A stretch of DNA of 22,347 nt from an uncultured Clostridia bacterium (lineage in GTDB: Bacteria > Bacillota_A > Clostridia > Christensenellales > Aristaeellaceae), in NCBI GenBank assembly GCA_934645275.1, contig CAKUDW010000008.1, forward strand, positions 1-22,347, given 5' to 3'. Position 1 is the first letter of the stretch; each line of letters opens with the position of its first letter. Shown one piece after another: positions 1-6,476 of the stretch. The notes under the pieces were generated by a model. The model did no database searches and was not told the DNA's origin. It saw only the letters and a program-made list of their open reading frames with translations. A program made the position numbers and the translations under genes.

Positions 1-395
1 GCGCCCGATGCGAGCGCCAGCGCCACCATTGCCAGCGGACAGCCGCGGCTTCGGCGTTCGATGCGCTCCTTCTGTCTGCGCTCAAAATGCGCCCGTCCGC
101 CCCTGAGCAAGGGCAGCATGGCGGCGCACATGTACAGCGGCAACAGCAGCGCGATATATGACAGGGTCACATACGGACGCCGCCCACCCGCGCCATTTAA
201 GAAAAGCCCCGGCACAAACAGCACAACCGCCAACAACAGCCAGATCAGCCATTCCCGGCGAAAGGCACATAGCGCGTCCGCTGAAAGCGCCAGATGATAT
301 TTCTTTCCGCGGTACACCGCGACTGTTTTTATTTTTCCGGAAGCATCGCTCTGATTTTCGAGACGATAATCGCCAGCATAGCGGTCAAAAATCAT
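1..395 (-). CDS. Hypothetical membrane protein, N-terminal part (truncated by window edge)
   Basis: The frame is open from an ATG at 395 to the left edge, giving 131 residues; the C-terminus lies outside the window. An AAGGAAGG ribosome binding site precedes the ATG at good spacing. The first 47 residues are soluble and polar. They are followed by a hydrophobic segment at about residues 49-66, a short Gly/Arg-rich loop, a second hydrophobic segment at about 76-97, a very basic stretch (about 98-118), and the start of a third hydrophobic stretch. This fits an integral membrane protein with a cytoplasmic N-terminal domain and a basic cytoplasmic loop. I do not recognise the family. The promoter at 431-459 appears to be its own. 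Confidence is good that this is a gene and low on any function. Confidence 0.7.
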   Translation of the reverse strand, partial: MIFDRYAGDYRLENQSDASGKIKTVAVYRGKKYHLALSADALCAFRREWLIWLLLAVVLFVPGLFLNGAGGRRPYVTLSYIALLLPLYMCAAMLPLLRGGRAHFERRQKERIERRSRGCPLAMVALALASG

Positions 396-430
396 GGCGA
401 GCCTTCCTTCTCTGTATTTATAGTATTCTA

Positions 431-459
431 ATTATAACTCAAAGCGCGAACTTTTGCAA
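431..459 (-). promoter_or_regulatory. Sigma-A-type promoter for the membrane protein gene
   Basis: On the minus strand, TTGCAA (459-454) and a perfect TATAAT (436-431) are separated by exactly 17 bp. The predicted start of transcription is near 424, about 30 nt before the ATG at 395. The -35 hexamer is the same one used by the rpiR promoter at 4518-4546. Confidence 0.7.
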
Positions 460-539
460 CATATGTGATAAAAACTTTATGCCATTGCGCCTGTTCCAAA
501 CAAACGGACGTGTAAGTAAGCATGCAAATATGTAAATCC

Positions 540-577
540 ATGGGCGGTGGAAAGCATGGAACGCTGCCACCGCCCAT
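540..577 (-). terminator. Terminator hairpin after comB
   Basis: Perfect 11-bp inverted repeat: ATGGGCGGTGG at 540-550 pairs with CCACCGCCCAT at 567-577. It begins 16 nt past the comB stop codon. The sequence after it on the minus strand is only moderately U-rich, so termination may be imperfect. It closes the putative rpiR-to-comB operon. Confidence 0.7.
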
Positions 578-593
578 AAAACGTCTGTATAAA

Positions 594-1292
594 TCATACC
601 CGGCGAAACCAGCCGTCCTCCGAGCGCTCGCAGAGCGCGTCCATACTGTCCGGACTCAGGCAAAACCGCAGATCATCCTCAAAGCCCAGCCTGCGCAGCC
701 GTGAAAAATGCGCAGTAGCGGACAGCGCGCCAAATAGATCATCGCGTGCAGCGCGATAGAGCATCTGAAACGCCAGCGCGGCATCGTCCAGCTCCGCGCC
801 GTGAAGATGCTCAACTATCGCGCCTACGGTCAGCGCATCCTCCAGTGTAAAGGCTCCGTTCGTGCCAGCGCACACCAGCGCCACATGAGCTTCGCCATGC
901 AGCGCATCGGCCACGGCTCTGGCGTTAATCAGTGCGCCCAATAGCAAGCGACGCGCCTGCGCACAGGCCGCGATGGCGCGCGTACCGTTTGAAGTAGACA
1001 TCACCAGTCTGCGGCCGCCAATGGCCTGCGGCGTGTATTCCAGCGGTGAATTCGAGAAATCAAAGCCTTCAATCTTCAGCGCGTTGCGTTCTCCGCCCAG
1101 TAGCGCGCCGCATTCGCCTGCGACACGCCGCGCCTCTTCCACCTCAGCACAGGCGAAAAGCCCCGCACAGCTGCTCTGCATCGCCGCGGCGGCCACGCTC
1201 GTCATCCGCAGTGTATCGATTACCACGGCTGCCGCGCCGTCCAGATTCCCGGGCAGAATATCGTGCGGCGTGGCATAAGCGTTTATCTTCAT
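594..1292 (-). CDS. comB: ComB-family 2-phosphosulfolactate phosphatase
   Basis: ComB enzymes are Mg-dependent phosphatases that convert 2-phosphosulfolactate to sulfolactate. The family was defined in coenzyme M biosynthesis; in bacteria it also occurs in sulfolactate formation, for example in Bacillus spores. Family signatures are visible: the early VVIDTLRMTS segment (canonical VVIDVLRATS), a GER...G.DFSNSP block around residues 70-85, and STSNGT near 100. The length of 232 aa is normal. I choose ATG at 1292; a TTG two codons upstream (1298) is possible and would sit closer to the AGAAGGGA ribosome binding site. It is the last gene of the minus-strand cluster, 24 bp after the yqeY-like gene and just before the hairpin at 540-577. 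No comA/comC partner is in the window, so the substrate is inferred from the family. Confidence 0.85.
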   Translation of the reverse strand: MKINAYATPHDILPGNLDGAAAVVIDTLRMTSVAAAAMQSSCAGLFACAEVEEARRVAGECGALLGGERNALKIEGFDFSNSPLEYTPQAIGGRRLVMSTSNGTRAIAACAQARRLLLGALINARAVADALHGEAHVALVCAGTNGAFTLEDALTVGAIVEHLHGAELDDAALAFQMLYRAARDDLFGALSATAHFSRLRRLGFEDDLRFCLSPDSMDALCERSEDGWFRRV

Positions 1293-1316
1293 TGCCAATC
1301 GCGTCCCTTCTATCAG

Positions 1317-1763
1317 TCAGTTCAACGCTTCGCCCACCAGCTGGTTTACCAGCCGGCCCTCGGCCTTACCGTTGAGCTTCGGCATCAGCACCTTCATAAT
1401 CCTTCCCTTATCCTTAGCCGTGGGCGCTTCTATGCCAAGCTCGGCCAGCGTATCGCGAATGACGGCTCGAATCGCATCCTCATCCATGCGGGCAGGTGCA
1501 AATTCGCTCCATACGGCGATGCGCAGTTTGCACTCGTCGATCACATCCGTGCGATCTGCCGGCGTGGTGTCCAGCGTTTCCTGCGCCTCCTTGATTTCCT
1601 TATAGACCACAGCATTTTCCTCGTCCTCGGTCAAATCTGCGCGCTTGTCGATATTTTTGGCCTTCAGCGCAGACAATAGCAACGAAAGCGCCTCCTTGCG
1701 CGGCTTATCGCCCGCCTTCAGCGCGTCCATCATAGCTTTGCGAACAACATCAATCTTACTCAT
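1317..1763 (-). CDS. GatB/YqeY-domain protein
   Basis: Small soluble protein of 148 aa matching the YqeY family, which resembles the C-terminal tail domain of the GatB subunit of tRNA-dependent amidotransferase and is thought to bind RNA. Visible hallmarks are an N-terminal helix rich in Lys/Ala (R..AMMDALKAGDK.RKE), the ALSLLLSALKAKNID segment, a central run of acidic and basic helices, and a C-terminal KGRIMKVLMPKL.G.A.GR.VNQLV motif typical of the family. The start is ATG at 1763, 8 nt after AGAAGGG; upstream in-frame ATGs at 1769 and 1817 have no usable spacing. It lies 34 bp downstream of the NrdG-like gene and 24 bp upstream of comB, so it is almost certainly cotranscribed. Its exact role is not known from the sequence. 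Confidence 0.9.
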   Translation of the reverse strand: MSKIDVVRKAMMDALKAGDKPRKEALSLLLSALKAKNIDKRADLTEDEENAVVYKEIKEAQETLDTTPADRTDVIDECKLRIAVWSEFAPARMDEDAIRAVIRDTLAELGIEAPTAKDKGRIMKVLMPKLNGKAEGRLVNQLVGEALN

Positions 1764-1797
1764 ATCCATACCCTTCTTTCGTTTTGTATATAGAATT

Positions 1798-2289
1798 TCA
1801 TTTAACCGGCTGCGCACAGCCCGCGGCGGCGCTCGCCTTCACGTCGATCAGCCGCTGATTTGCCGAGCCGCGAAAACGCAGCTCCAGCGTGCGTTGCGTC
1901 AGTATGAACGGGCCGTCCACCAGCACGTCGGTCTCGTTGAGCAGCGCGCGCTGCGCCGCGTCGCCGTCGACCAGCTGCTCGTAGGTATAGCCGCTGTAAG
2001 CCCACACATTCAGTCCCAACGCGTGTGCGGCTCTGGCAAGTTCGGCGCAGGCCTCGCCCTGGCAGAACGGTTCGCCGCCGCTAAGCGTGATACCATCCAA
2101 CAGCGGGTTTTTGCGCAGTTTCTCAATAATCTCGGCCGTATCGACCTCATGTCCGCCTTCAAAATCGTGCGTCTGTGGATTGTGGCAACCTGCGCAGCGA
2201 TGCGGACAACCCTGTGTAAACACCGTCAGTCGAAAGCCTGGGCCGTCTACGATGGAATCGTTCACAATTCCAGAAATGCGTATCTTCAT
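1798..2289 (-). CDS. nrdG: Anaerobic ribonucleotide reductase activating protein (radical SAM, NrdG family)
   Basis: NrdG is a small radical-SAM enzyme that uses a 4Fe-4S cluster and S-adenosylmethionine to make the glycyl radical on class III ribonucleotide reductase (NrdD). The 163-aa protein has the family N-terminus (IVNDSIVDGPG), the cluster motif C28-x3-C32-x2-C35 followed by HNP, a GGEPF SAM-binding motif, and the WAYSGYTYEQL segment. The C-terminal TLELRFRGSANQRLIDV part is characteristic of NrdG and distinguishes it from pyruvate formate-lyase activases. Start: ATG at 2289, giving the normal family N-terminus; the ribosome binding site is weak (GGCGG, with GGAGGGAG further up). It is 34 bp after the flavoprotein gene. 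No nrdD is in the window, so the partner must be encoded elsewhere, or this activase serves another glycyl-radical enzyme. Confidence 0.88.
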   Translation of the reverse strand: MKIRISGIVNDSIVDGPGFRLTVFTQGCPHRCAGCHNPQTHDFEGGHEVDTAEIIEKLRKNPLLDGITLSGGEPFCQGEACAELARAAHALGLNVWAYSGYTYEQLVDGDAAQRALLNETDVLVDGPFILTQRTLELRFRGSANQRLIDVKASAAAGCAQPVK

Positions 2290-2323
2290 ATAAAGGCCGC
2301 CGCGAGAGCGTTCTCTCCCTCCC

Positions 2324-3577
2324 TCATTCCGAATCCAGTTTTGCCGCGTTCGCGCCCGCAAGCGCGCCCGTTGAAAATGCAATTTGAAGGTTGTAGCCGC
2401 CAGTCTGCGCGTCCACGTCCAGCACCTCGCCTGCAAAAAACAGTCCGTGCGACAGCTTGGATTCCATCGTGGACGCGTTCACTTGCCGCACGTCCACGCC
2501 GCCGCGCGTAATAATCGCTTCATTGAAGCCGCGCAGCGCTCTGGGGGTCAGCGGCAATCCCTTCAGCAGCCGCACGATTTCCGCGCGCTGTTCTCGAGTG
2601 ACTGCGTTTACCGGCAAGCGCGGTGAAATCCCCGCGAGCAGGAGTACCTGCTGACCGAGATTATGCGGAGCGAGTCCGTCCATCACGGTGGTAATCTGCC
2701 GATTCTGCATCTCTTTAAAATCGCGCAGCAGCCGCGCATCCAGCGTCGCCTCGTCCAACGCGGGCTTCAAATCGATCAGCATGCGCACTCCATCCAGCGT
2801 CTCGGGCATTCTGCTGGAGAGCGACAGCACCAAGGGACCGCTGATACCCGTATGTGTAAAGAGCATTTCGCCCTGTTCATCATAAAAGTATCGGCGCTTT
2901 TTACCTTCCTTCCATGCGCGAAGCGCCACGTTTTTTAGGGACAACCCCGCAAGCGTACCGGGCCAGCTCTCGCGCGTATCGATGGGTACGAGCGCTGGCA
3001 TGGGTTCGTGGATATCATGCCCGGCCGCCTCAGCCAGCGCATAGCCGTCGCCGGTGGAACCGGTAGACGGATAGCTTTCGCCGCCCGTGCACACGATCAC
3101 TGCGTCCGCACGATACTCACGGCCATCCTGCAAAACGACGCCCCGGCAGCAATCATTCTCGAGCAACAGCCGGGCAACGCGCGCATCAAGCTCAATTTTT
3201 ACTCCCAACCGCGCCAGCTCGCGCGCGAGCGCATTCGTCACGTCGCTGGCATGATCCGATTCCGGAAACACGCGGTTGCCGCGCTCCACCTTCAGCTTCA
3301 CGCCCAGGCTTTCCATCAGCGCCATCATGTCGTGATTATTAAAAAAGGCCAGCGCCGCATACATGAATCGCGGATTACGCAGTATGCCACGCATGAATTC
3401 GTCGCCATCGCAGGCATTGGTTAGATTGCAGCGGCCCTTACCGGTGATGTATACCTTTTTCCCCAGCTTTTCATTTCGCTCAAGCAGCCGTACCGCCGCA
3501 CCGCCACGCGCCGCAAAGAGCGCGGCCAGCATGCCGGCCGCGCCACCGCCGATGACGAGTACATTTCTCTGTAACAT
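2324..3577 (-). CDS. NAD(P)/FAD-dependent oxidoreductase, HI0933/YhiN family
   Basis: Flavoprotein of 417 aa, the usual length for the HI0933/YhiN (aminoacetone oxidase-like) family. The N-terminus is a Rossmann FAD-binding motif (VIGGGAAGMLAAL) followed by the family signature GKGRCNLTN near residues 46-54. A central CTGG..YPSTGSTGDGY block and an FTHTGISGP motif follow. The C-terminus carries the second FAD contact, GEVLDVDAQTGGYNLQ, then AFSTGALAG. Members are widespread cytoplasmic proteins whose physiological substrate is mostly unknown. The ATG at 3577 is preceded by GGGAGGAAG at 8 nt. It is 22 bp downstream of the rpiR-type regulator, so it is probably the first structural gene under that promoter. 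No residue loss was noticed. Confidence 0.93.
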   Translation of the reverse strand: MLQRNVLVIGGGAAGMLAALFAARGGAAVRLLERNEKLGKKVYITGKGRCNLTNACDGDEFMRGILRNPRFMYAALAFFNNHDMMALMESLGVKLKVERGNRVFPESDHASDVTNALARELARLGVKIELDARVARLLLENDCCRGVVLQDGREYRADAVIVCTGGESYPSTGSTGDGYALAEAAGHDIHEPMPALVPIDTRESWPGTLAGLSLKNVALRAWKEGKKRRYFYDEQGEMLFTHTGISGPLVLSLSSRMPETLDGVRMLIDLKPALDEATLDARLLRDFKEMQNRQITTVMDGLAPHNLGQQVLLLAGISPRLPVNAVTREQRAEIVRLLKGLPLTPRALRGFNEAIITRGGVDVRQVNASTMESKLSHGLFFAGEVLDVDAQTGGYNLQIAFSTGALAGANAAKLDSE

Positions 3578-3599
3578 CGGTTATTCTTCCTCCCACGAA

Positions 3600-4466
3600 T
3601 CAGTCGTTCGCCTTGGCGAGATACACACCGTATTCGGACCAGACGCCCTCCATTTTATCAAAGTACGCCTTCACCTCGGTCCTGCGGCGCTGCCCCAGTG
3701 CTACAATCAACGCGTTAATCAGCGACAGCGGCGCGGCGAAGGAATCTACAAAGGAGGACATGTCGCTCTTGGCCATCAGACAAATATCTGCCGCGGAATG
3801 CAGTGGCGAAAGCGGGCCGTCCGTAATGGCAATCAGCGACGCGCCCTGACTGCTGGCAAATTCCATTGCCTCCACCGTGCGCGATGCATAGCGCGGAAAG
3901 GAAATGCCGATCAGCAAATCGCCCTCGCCAATGCGCGAAAGCTGTTCAAACACATCGCTCATGCCGGAGGTGACCACGTTTACGTTCGGAAAAATGAAGC
4001 GCAGATAGTGCGCAAAAAATTCAGCGATCGGCGCAGAAGCGCGCAGTCCCAGCACATAGATCGTTCGCGCCTGGATAATTTTATCAATTGAGGCCTCGAA
4101 TGCGTTGATATCAATTTCATCCAGCGTGGCGCGTATATTCTGGATATCGCCCTTCAGCACGCGGTTGAGCACCTGCACATGATCCATATCGCTGGTCAAC
4201 TCAAAGCGCTGCGTGGCGGTCAAGCGGTGGCGCAGCAGCTCCTGAAGCGCCTTCTGAAGCTGCGGGTAGCCGCTGTAACCCAGCGCAGATGCAAACCGCA
4301 CGACTGTAGATTCGGAAACCCCCACATATTCGCCCAGCTTCGAGGCCGTCATAAACACCACCTTATCGTAGTGCGCAACAATGCATTCGGCAATGCGCCG
4401 GTGGCTCTTGGAGAGTTTTTTCCCACTGTGATTTAAGCGCTTAATCAATTCCTGGGCATTGTCCAT
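3600..4466 (-). CDS. RpiR/MurR family transcriptional regulator (HTH-SIS)
   Basis: A 288-aa regulator with the two-domain RpiR layout. Residues 1 to about 77 form the HTH domain (LSKSHRRIAECIVAHYDKVVFM, TASKLGEYVGVSESTVVRFA, LGYSGYPQLQ). Residues about 110-250 form a SIS phosphosugar-binding domain with ARTIYVLGLRASAPIAEFFA, a GDLLIGISFPRYA segment and the ITDGPLSPL loop. The family senses sugar phosphates or amino-sugar phosphates and usually controls neighbouring carbohydrate genes; here no sugar gene is adjacent, so the ligand cannot be named. The start is ATG at 4466, 8 nt after GGAGGAAC; an in-frame ATG at 4529 overlaps the promoter region and is rejected. It is the first gene of the minus-strand operon and is divergent from spoIIP. 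Tandem TTGCAA motifs upstream may be its operator. Confidence 0.92.
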   Translation of the reverse strand: MDNAQELIKRLNHSGKKLSKSHRRIAECIVAHYDKVVFMTASKLGEYVGVSESTVVRFASALGYSGYPQLQKALQELLRHRLTATQRFELTSDMDHVQVLNRVLKGDIQNIRATLDEIDINAFEASIDKIIQARTIYVLGLRASAPIAEFFAHYLRFIFPNVNVVTSGMSDVFEQLSRIGEGDLLIGISFPRYASRTVEAMEFASSQGASLIAITDGPLSPLHSAADICLMAKSDMSSFVDSFAAPLSLINALIVALGQRRRTEVKAYFDKMEGVWSEYGVYLAKAND

Positions 4467-4517
4467 GAATCTGTTCCTCCAATATCCATGAATCAAATAA
4501 TTCACAACTCTGCGTGT

Positions 4518-4546
4518 ATTATAATCCAAACGGTCTAAATTTGCAA
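4518..4546 (-). promoter_or_regulatory. Sigma-A-type promoter of the rpiR-to-comB operon
   Basis: TTGCAA (4546-4541) and perfect TATAAT (4523-4518) on the minus strand, spacer exactly 17 bp. Transcription would start near 4511, leaving a leader of about 45 nt before the ATG at 4466. The downstream genes follow with gaps of 22-34 bp and no visible terminator until 577. Confidence 0.75.
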
Positions 4547-4582
4547 GCGAAAGCCCTCAATATTGCAAATATATTGCAAATA
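4541..4582. repeat. TTGCAA motifs in helical phase, including a tandem 11-bp repeat
   Basis: TATTGCAAATA occurs twice head to tail at 4561-4571 and 4572-4582. The palindromic TTGCAA cores start at 4563 and 4574, and a third TTGCAA at 4541 is the -35 element of the rpiR promoter. Start-to-start distances are 22 and 11 bp, close to two turns and one turn of the helix. This arrangement suggests a protein-binding site upstream of the rpiR promoter and between the divergent rpiR and spoIIP-like genes. The binder is unknown; the adjacent RpiR-type regulator is the obvious candidate. Confidence 0.5.
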
Positions 4583-4684
4583 TTTAAAGAGAGATCGCGC
4601 CCGCAGCACTTTCGCCCCAAATGCGTACTTTTGCGCCCTGGAAGCGCATAAATATCTTTCCAGATGAAGGGAGGTTGCGTAAGC

Positions 4685-5548
4685 GTGGTAAAATTCAAAG
4701 TAATTCGGGGCTCACACCTTTTACTCGCATTTTCCGCGATATTACTGGCGGCTGTCATCGCATATATCCTGCTATGCGGCGGCGTGCTCAAGCAGAGTAG
4801 TCAACCGGCCGTGTCCGCAGAAATTGCTGCGGCTTCAGCCGGGGTGAAGGCGGTTTCCGCCTTCGCCCCGGACTCGCTTGAAATCACCGTGGTACCCGAT
4901 AGCAAGGCCGCTTCGGCGGCGCCTACCGCGCAGGCAAAATCCATTCTGATTTATCATACGCATACGCATGAAGCCTACCAGCAGGATGACAGCGACCCCT
5001 ATGTGGCCGTGGAAACCTGGCGCACGACGGATGAAAACCACAGCGTGGTGCGCGTCGGTACTCAGCTGGCACACGAGCTGGAGCAACGCGGCTTCGAAGT
5101 CGTACACGATGTGACCGACCACGAGCGCAGCGACCTTTCCAGCGCCTACATGCGCTCGCTCGAAACCCTGCGCAGCTATGACCGCGATTTTGACCTGATC
5201 ATCGACCTGCATCGCGACGCTTACAGCGAGGGACTTGAAACTTGCTATACCGATACGCGCGGACGCGAATACGCGCAAACGGTGTTGCTCGTCGGCCGTG
5301 GCGACGACTATGCAGATGCTGAAAAGCCCGATTACGAAACGAACCTGAGCTTTGCACGCCGCTTGAGCGAAGACATCAACCGCCAGCTGCCTGGCCTTTG
5401 CCGCAATGTGATCGTGAAAAAGGGCCGTTATAACCAGCAGATGTCCACACCGGCCATACTGCTGGAAGTCGGTCATAACTTGAATACGCTAAAACAGGCG
5501 CTAAATGCCGTTCCCTACGTGGCGGACGCCGTTAAAAACACGCTTTGA
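4685..5548 (+). CDS. spoIIP: Stage II sporulation protein P-like peptidoglycan hydrolase
   Basis: SpoIIP is the membrane-anchored amidase/endopeptidase that works with SpoIID and SpoIIM to remodel septal peptidoglycan during engulfment. This 287-aa protein has a short N-terminus, one transmembrane segment (about residues 11-35), an Ala-rich linker to about residue 80, and then the SpoIIP catalytic domain. Visible active-site candidates are H91/H93/H95 and E96 in YHTHTHEAY, H176 in DLHRDA, and E261 in LLEVGHN. It is shorter than B. subtilis SpoIIP (about 400 aa), mainly in the region before the catalytic domain. Start: GTG at 4685, 9 nt after AAGGGAGGT; the in-frame ATG at 4664 lies before that site and lacks one of its own. 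It ends about 100 bp before the spo0A-like gene. It may be a SpoIIP paralogue rather than the engulfment protein itself. Confidence 0.85.
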   Translation: MVKFKVIRGSHLLLAFSAILLAAVIAYILLCGGVLKQSSQPAVSAEIAAASAGVKAVSAFAPDSLEITVVPDSKAASAAPTAQAKSILIYHTHTHEAYQQDDSDPYVAVETWRTTDENHSVVRVGTQLAHELEQRGFEVVHDVTDHERSDLSSAYMRSLETLRSYDRDFDLIIDLHRDAYSEGLETCYTDTRGREYAQTVLLVGRGDDYADAEKPDYETNLSFARRLSEDINRQLPGLCRNVIVKKGRYNQQMSTPAILLEVGHNLNTLKQALNAVPYVADAVKNTL

Positions 5549-5581
5549 TTTAATCATGTATTAAACTTACACACATAAACT

Positions 5582-5624
5582 ATTGACAAATTTAACGAGT
5601 TGTGCTATTTTAACTATCGACAAG
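5582..5624 (+). promoter_or_regulatory. Promoter of the spo0A-like gene with two Spo0A-box-like sites
   Basis: TTGACA (5583-5588), 17-bp spacer and TATTTT (5606-5611) with an extended TGC immediately upstream (5603-5605) form a good sigma-A promoter. ATTGACAAA at 5582-5590 overlaps the -35 and matches 8 of 9 positions of the complement of the Spo0A box (TTYGACAAA). ATCGACAAG at 5616-5624, just downstream of the -10, matches 7 of 9 in the same orientation. The positions would fit repression or autoregulation by Spo0A, although part of the first match is simply the -35 consensus. No sigma-H promoter was recognised. Confidence 0.6.
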
Positions 5625-5647
5625 CATTTATACTTCTAATGGATGTG

Positions 5648-6388
5648 ATGAACGTGAATGAGATTCGAGTAATTATTGCCGATTCGGATCTGAGATTTGC
5701 TGAGCTTGCGCATCTGTTCTTGAAGAGCTTTTCAGAGATGCGCGTGATCGGCACGCTCGCCGACGGCAAAGAAGCATTGGAGGCGGTTCGGACGCAAAAG
5801 CCGGACGCCGTCGTGTTTGAACTGATCCTGCCAGGACTGGATGGGGTCAACCTGTTGCGCTGTATCAACGAACTGCCTGTGCCGCCCGCCACCGTGTGCT
5901 GCACACAGTTCTATTCTGAAGTCGCGCTGGAAGCGGCGCGCGACGCCGGGGCCTCTTACTTTCTTTTCAAGCCAATCGAGCTCCAAGCTTTGCGCCACGC
6001 AATTCTGGCCTGTGTTCAGGCAAAGCGCAAAATTCGCCGTGCTGCGGCTCGCAGTGCCGCCGCGTCAATCGAAAACGCGGAAATACGCAACGCCCAAATA
6101 CGCAACTACATCGTATCGCTCGGCATTCCGGCCAAGCTGGCGGGCTGTGCTTACCTCACTGAAGCAGTGCGGCTGGCGCAGACTGACCCGGAGCTGATGC
6201 GCAATCTGTCCAAGGGCTTGTATCTGGAAATATCGCGCGATATGGACAGCACGCCGACGCGAATAGAGCGCTGCATGCGAAACGCCATATCAGCCGCGCA
6301 TCAATCAGGCACCCTCGGCAGCCGCATGGCGAGCTGTCCTTCAAATAAGGAATTCATCAATTACGTCGTCAAAAATATGGCGCAATAA
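5648..6388 (+). CDS. spo0A: Spo0A-like response regulator with altered phosphoacceptor site
   Basis: Spo0A is the master regulator of sporulation entry. This 246-aa homologue has a receiver domain (about residues 5-122), a basic Ala-rich linker, and a C-terminal Spo0A effector domain from about 148: SLGIPAKLAGCAYLTEAV matches the domain start, and TPTRIERCMRNAISAA matches the DNA-recognition region (TASRVERAIRHAIEVA in B. subtilis). The loop before the final helix is about 10 residues shorter than usual (SRMASCPSNKEF). Receiver residues by ungapped comparison with B. subtilis: D12 = D10, S13 replaces D11, E58 replaces phosphoacceptor D56, T86 = T84, K108 = K106. Glu at the phosphorylation site may mimic phosphorylation. 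Start: ATG at 5648 gives the family N-terminus; ATG 5639 and GTG 5654 are alternatives, since no strong ribosome binding site decides. It follows spoIIP, where clostridia usually have spoIVB. Confidence 0.88.
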   Translation: MNVNEIRVIIADSDLRFAELAHLFLKSFSEMRVIGTLADGKEALEAVRTQKPDAVVFELILPGLDGVNLLRCINELPVPPATVCCTQFYSEVALEAARDAGASYFLFKPIELQALRHAILACVQAKRKIRRAAARSAAASIENAEIRNAQIRNYIVSLGIPAKLAGCAYLTEAVRLAQTDPELMRNLSKGLYLEISRDMDSTPTRIERCMRNAISAAHQSGTLGSRMASCPSNKEFINYVVKNMAQ

Positions 6389-6411
6389 TTCCGCCCGCAG
6401 TTGTTTTTTGA

Positions 6412-6440
6412 TTGTATTTGCCGCTTCTTTATGCTATCAT
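6412..6440 (+). promoter_or_regulatory. Probable promoter of the udk-deacetylase pair
   Basis: TATCAT at 6435-6440 carries an extended TGC (6432-6434), and TTGTAT at 6412-6417 is a weak -35 at 17 bp. The start would be near 6447, about 30 nt before the udk ATG. The extended -10 is the main support; some read-through from spo0A is possible, because I see no terminator in the 88-bp gap. Confidence 0.45.
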
Positions 6441-6476
6441 ATACCATAATGGAATTGATAGACGAGGAGGCTTAAT

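Noticed and set aside
1645..2511. Plus-strand open frame of 288 codons
   Set aside because: Antisense to the yqeY-like, nrdG-like and flavoprotein genes, spanning their boundaries, with no ribosome binding site and no recognisable domain.
6389..6476. Terminator after spo0A suggested by the TTGTTTTTTG run at 6401-6410
   Set aside because: No stable GC-rich inverted repeat precedes the T-run, so it does not meet the usual pattern of an intrinsic terminator.
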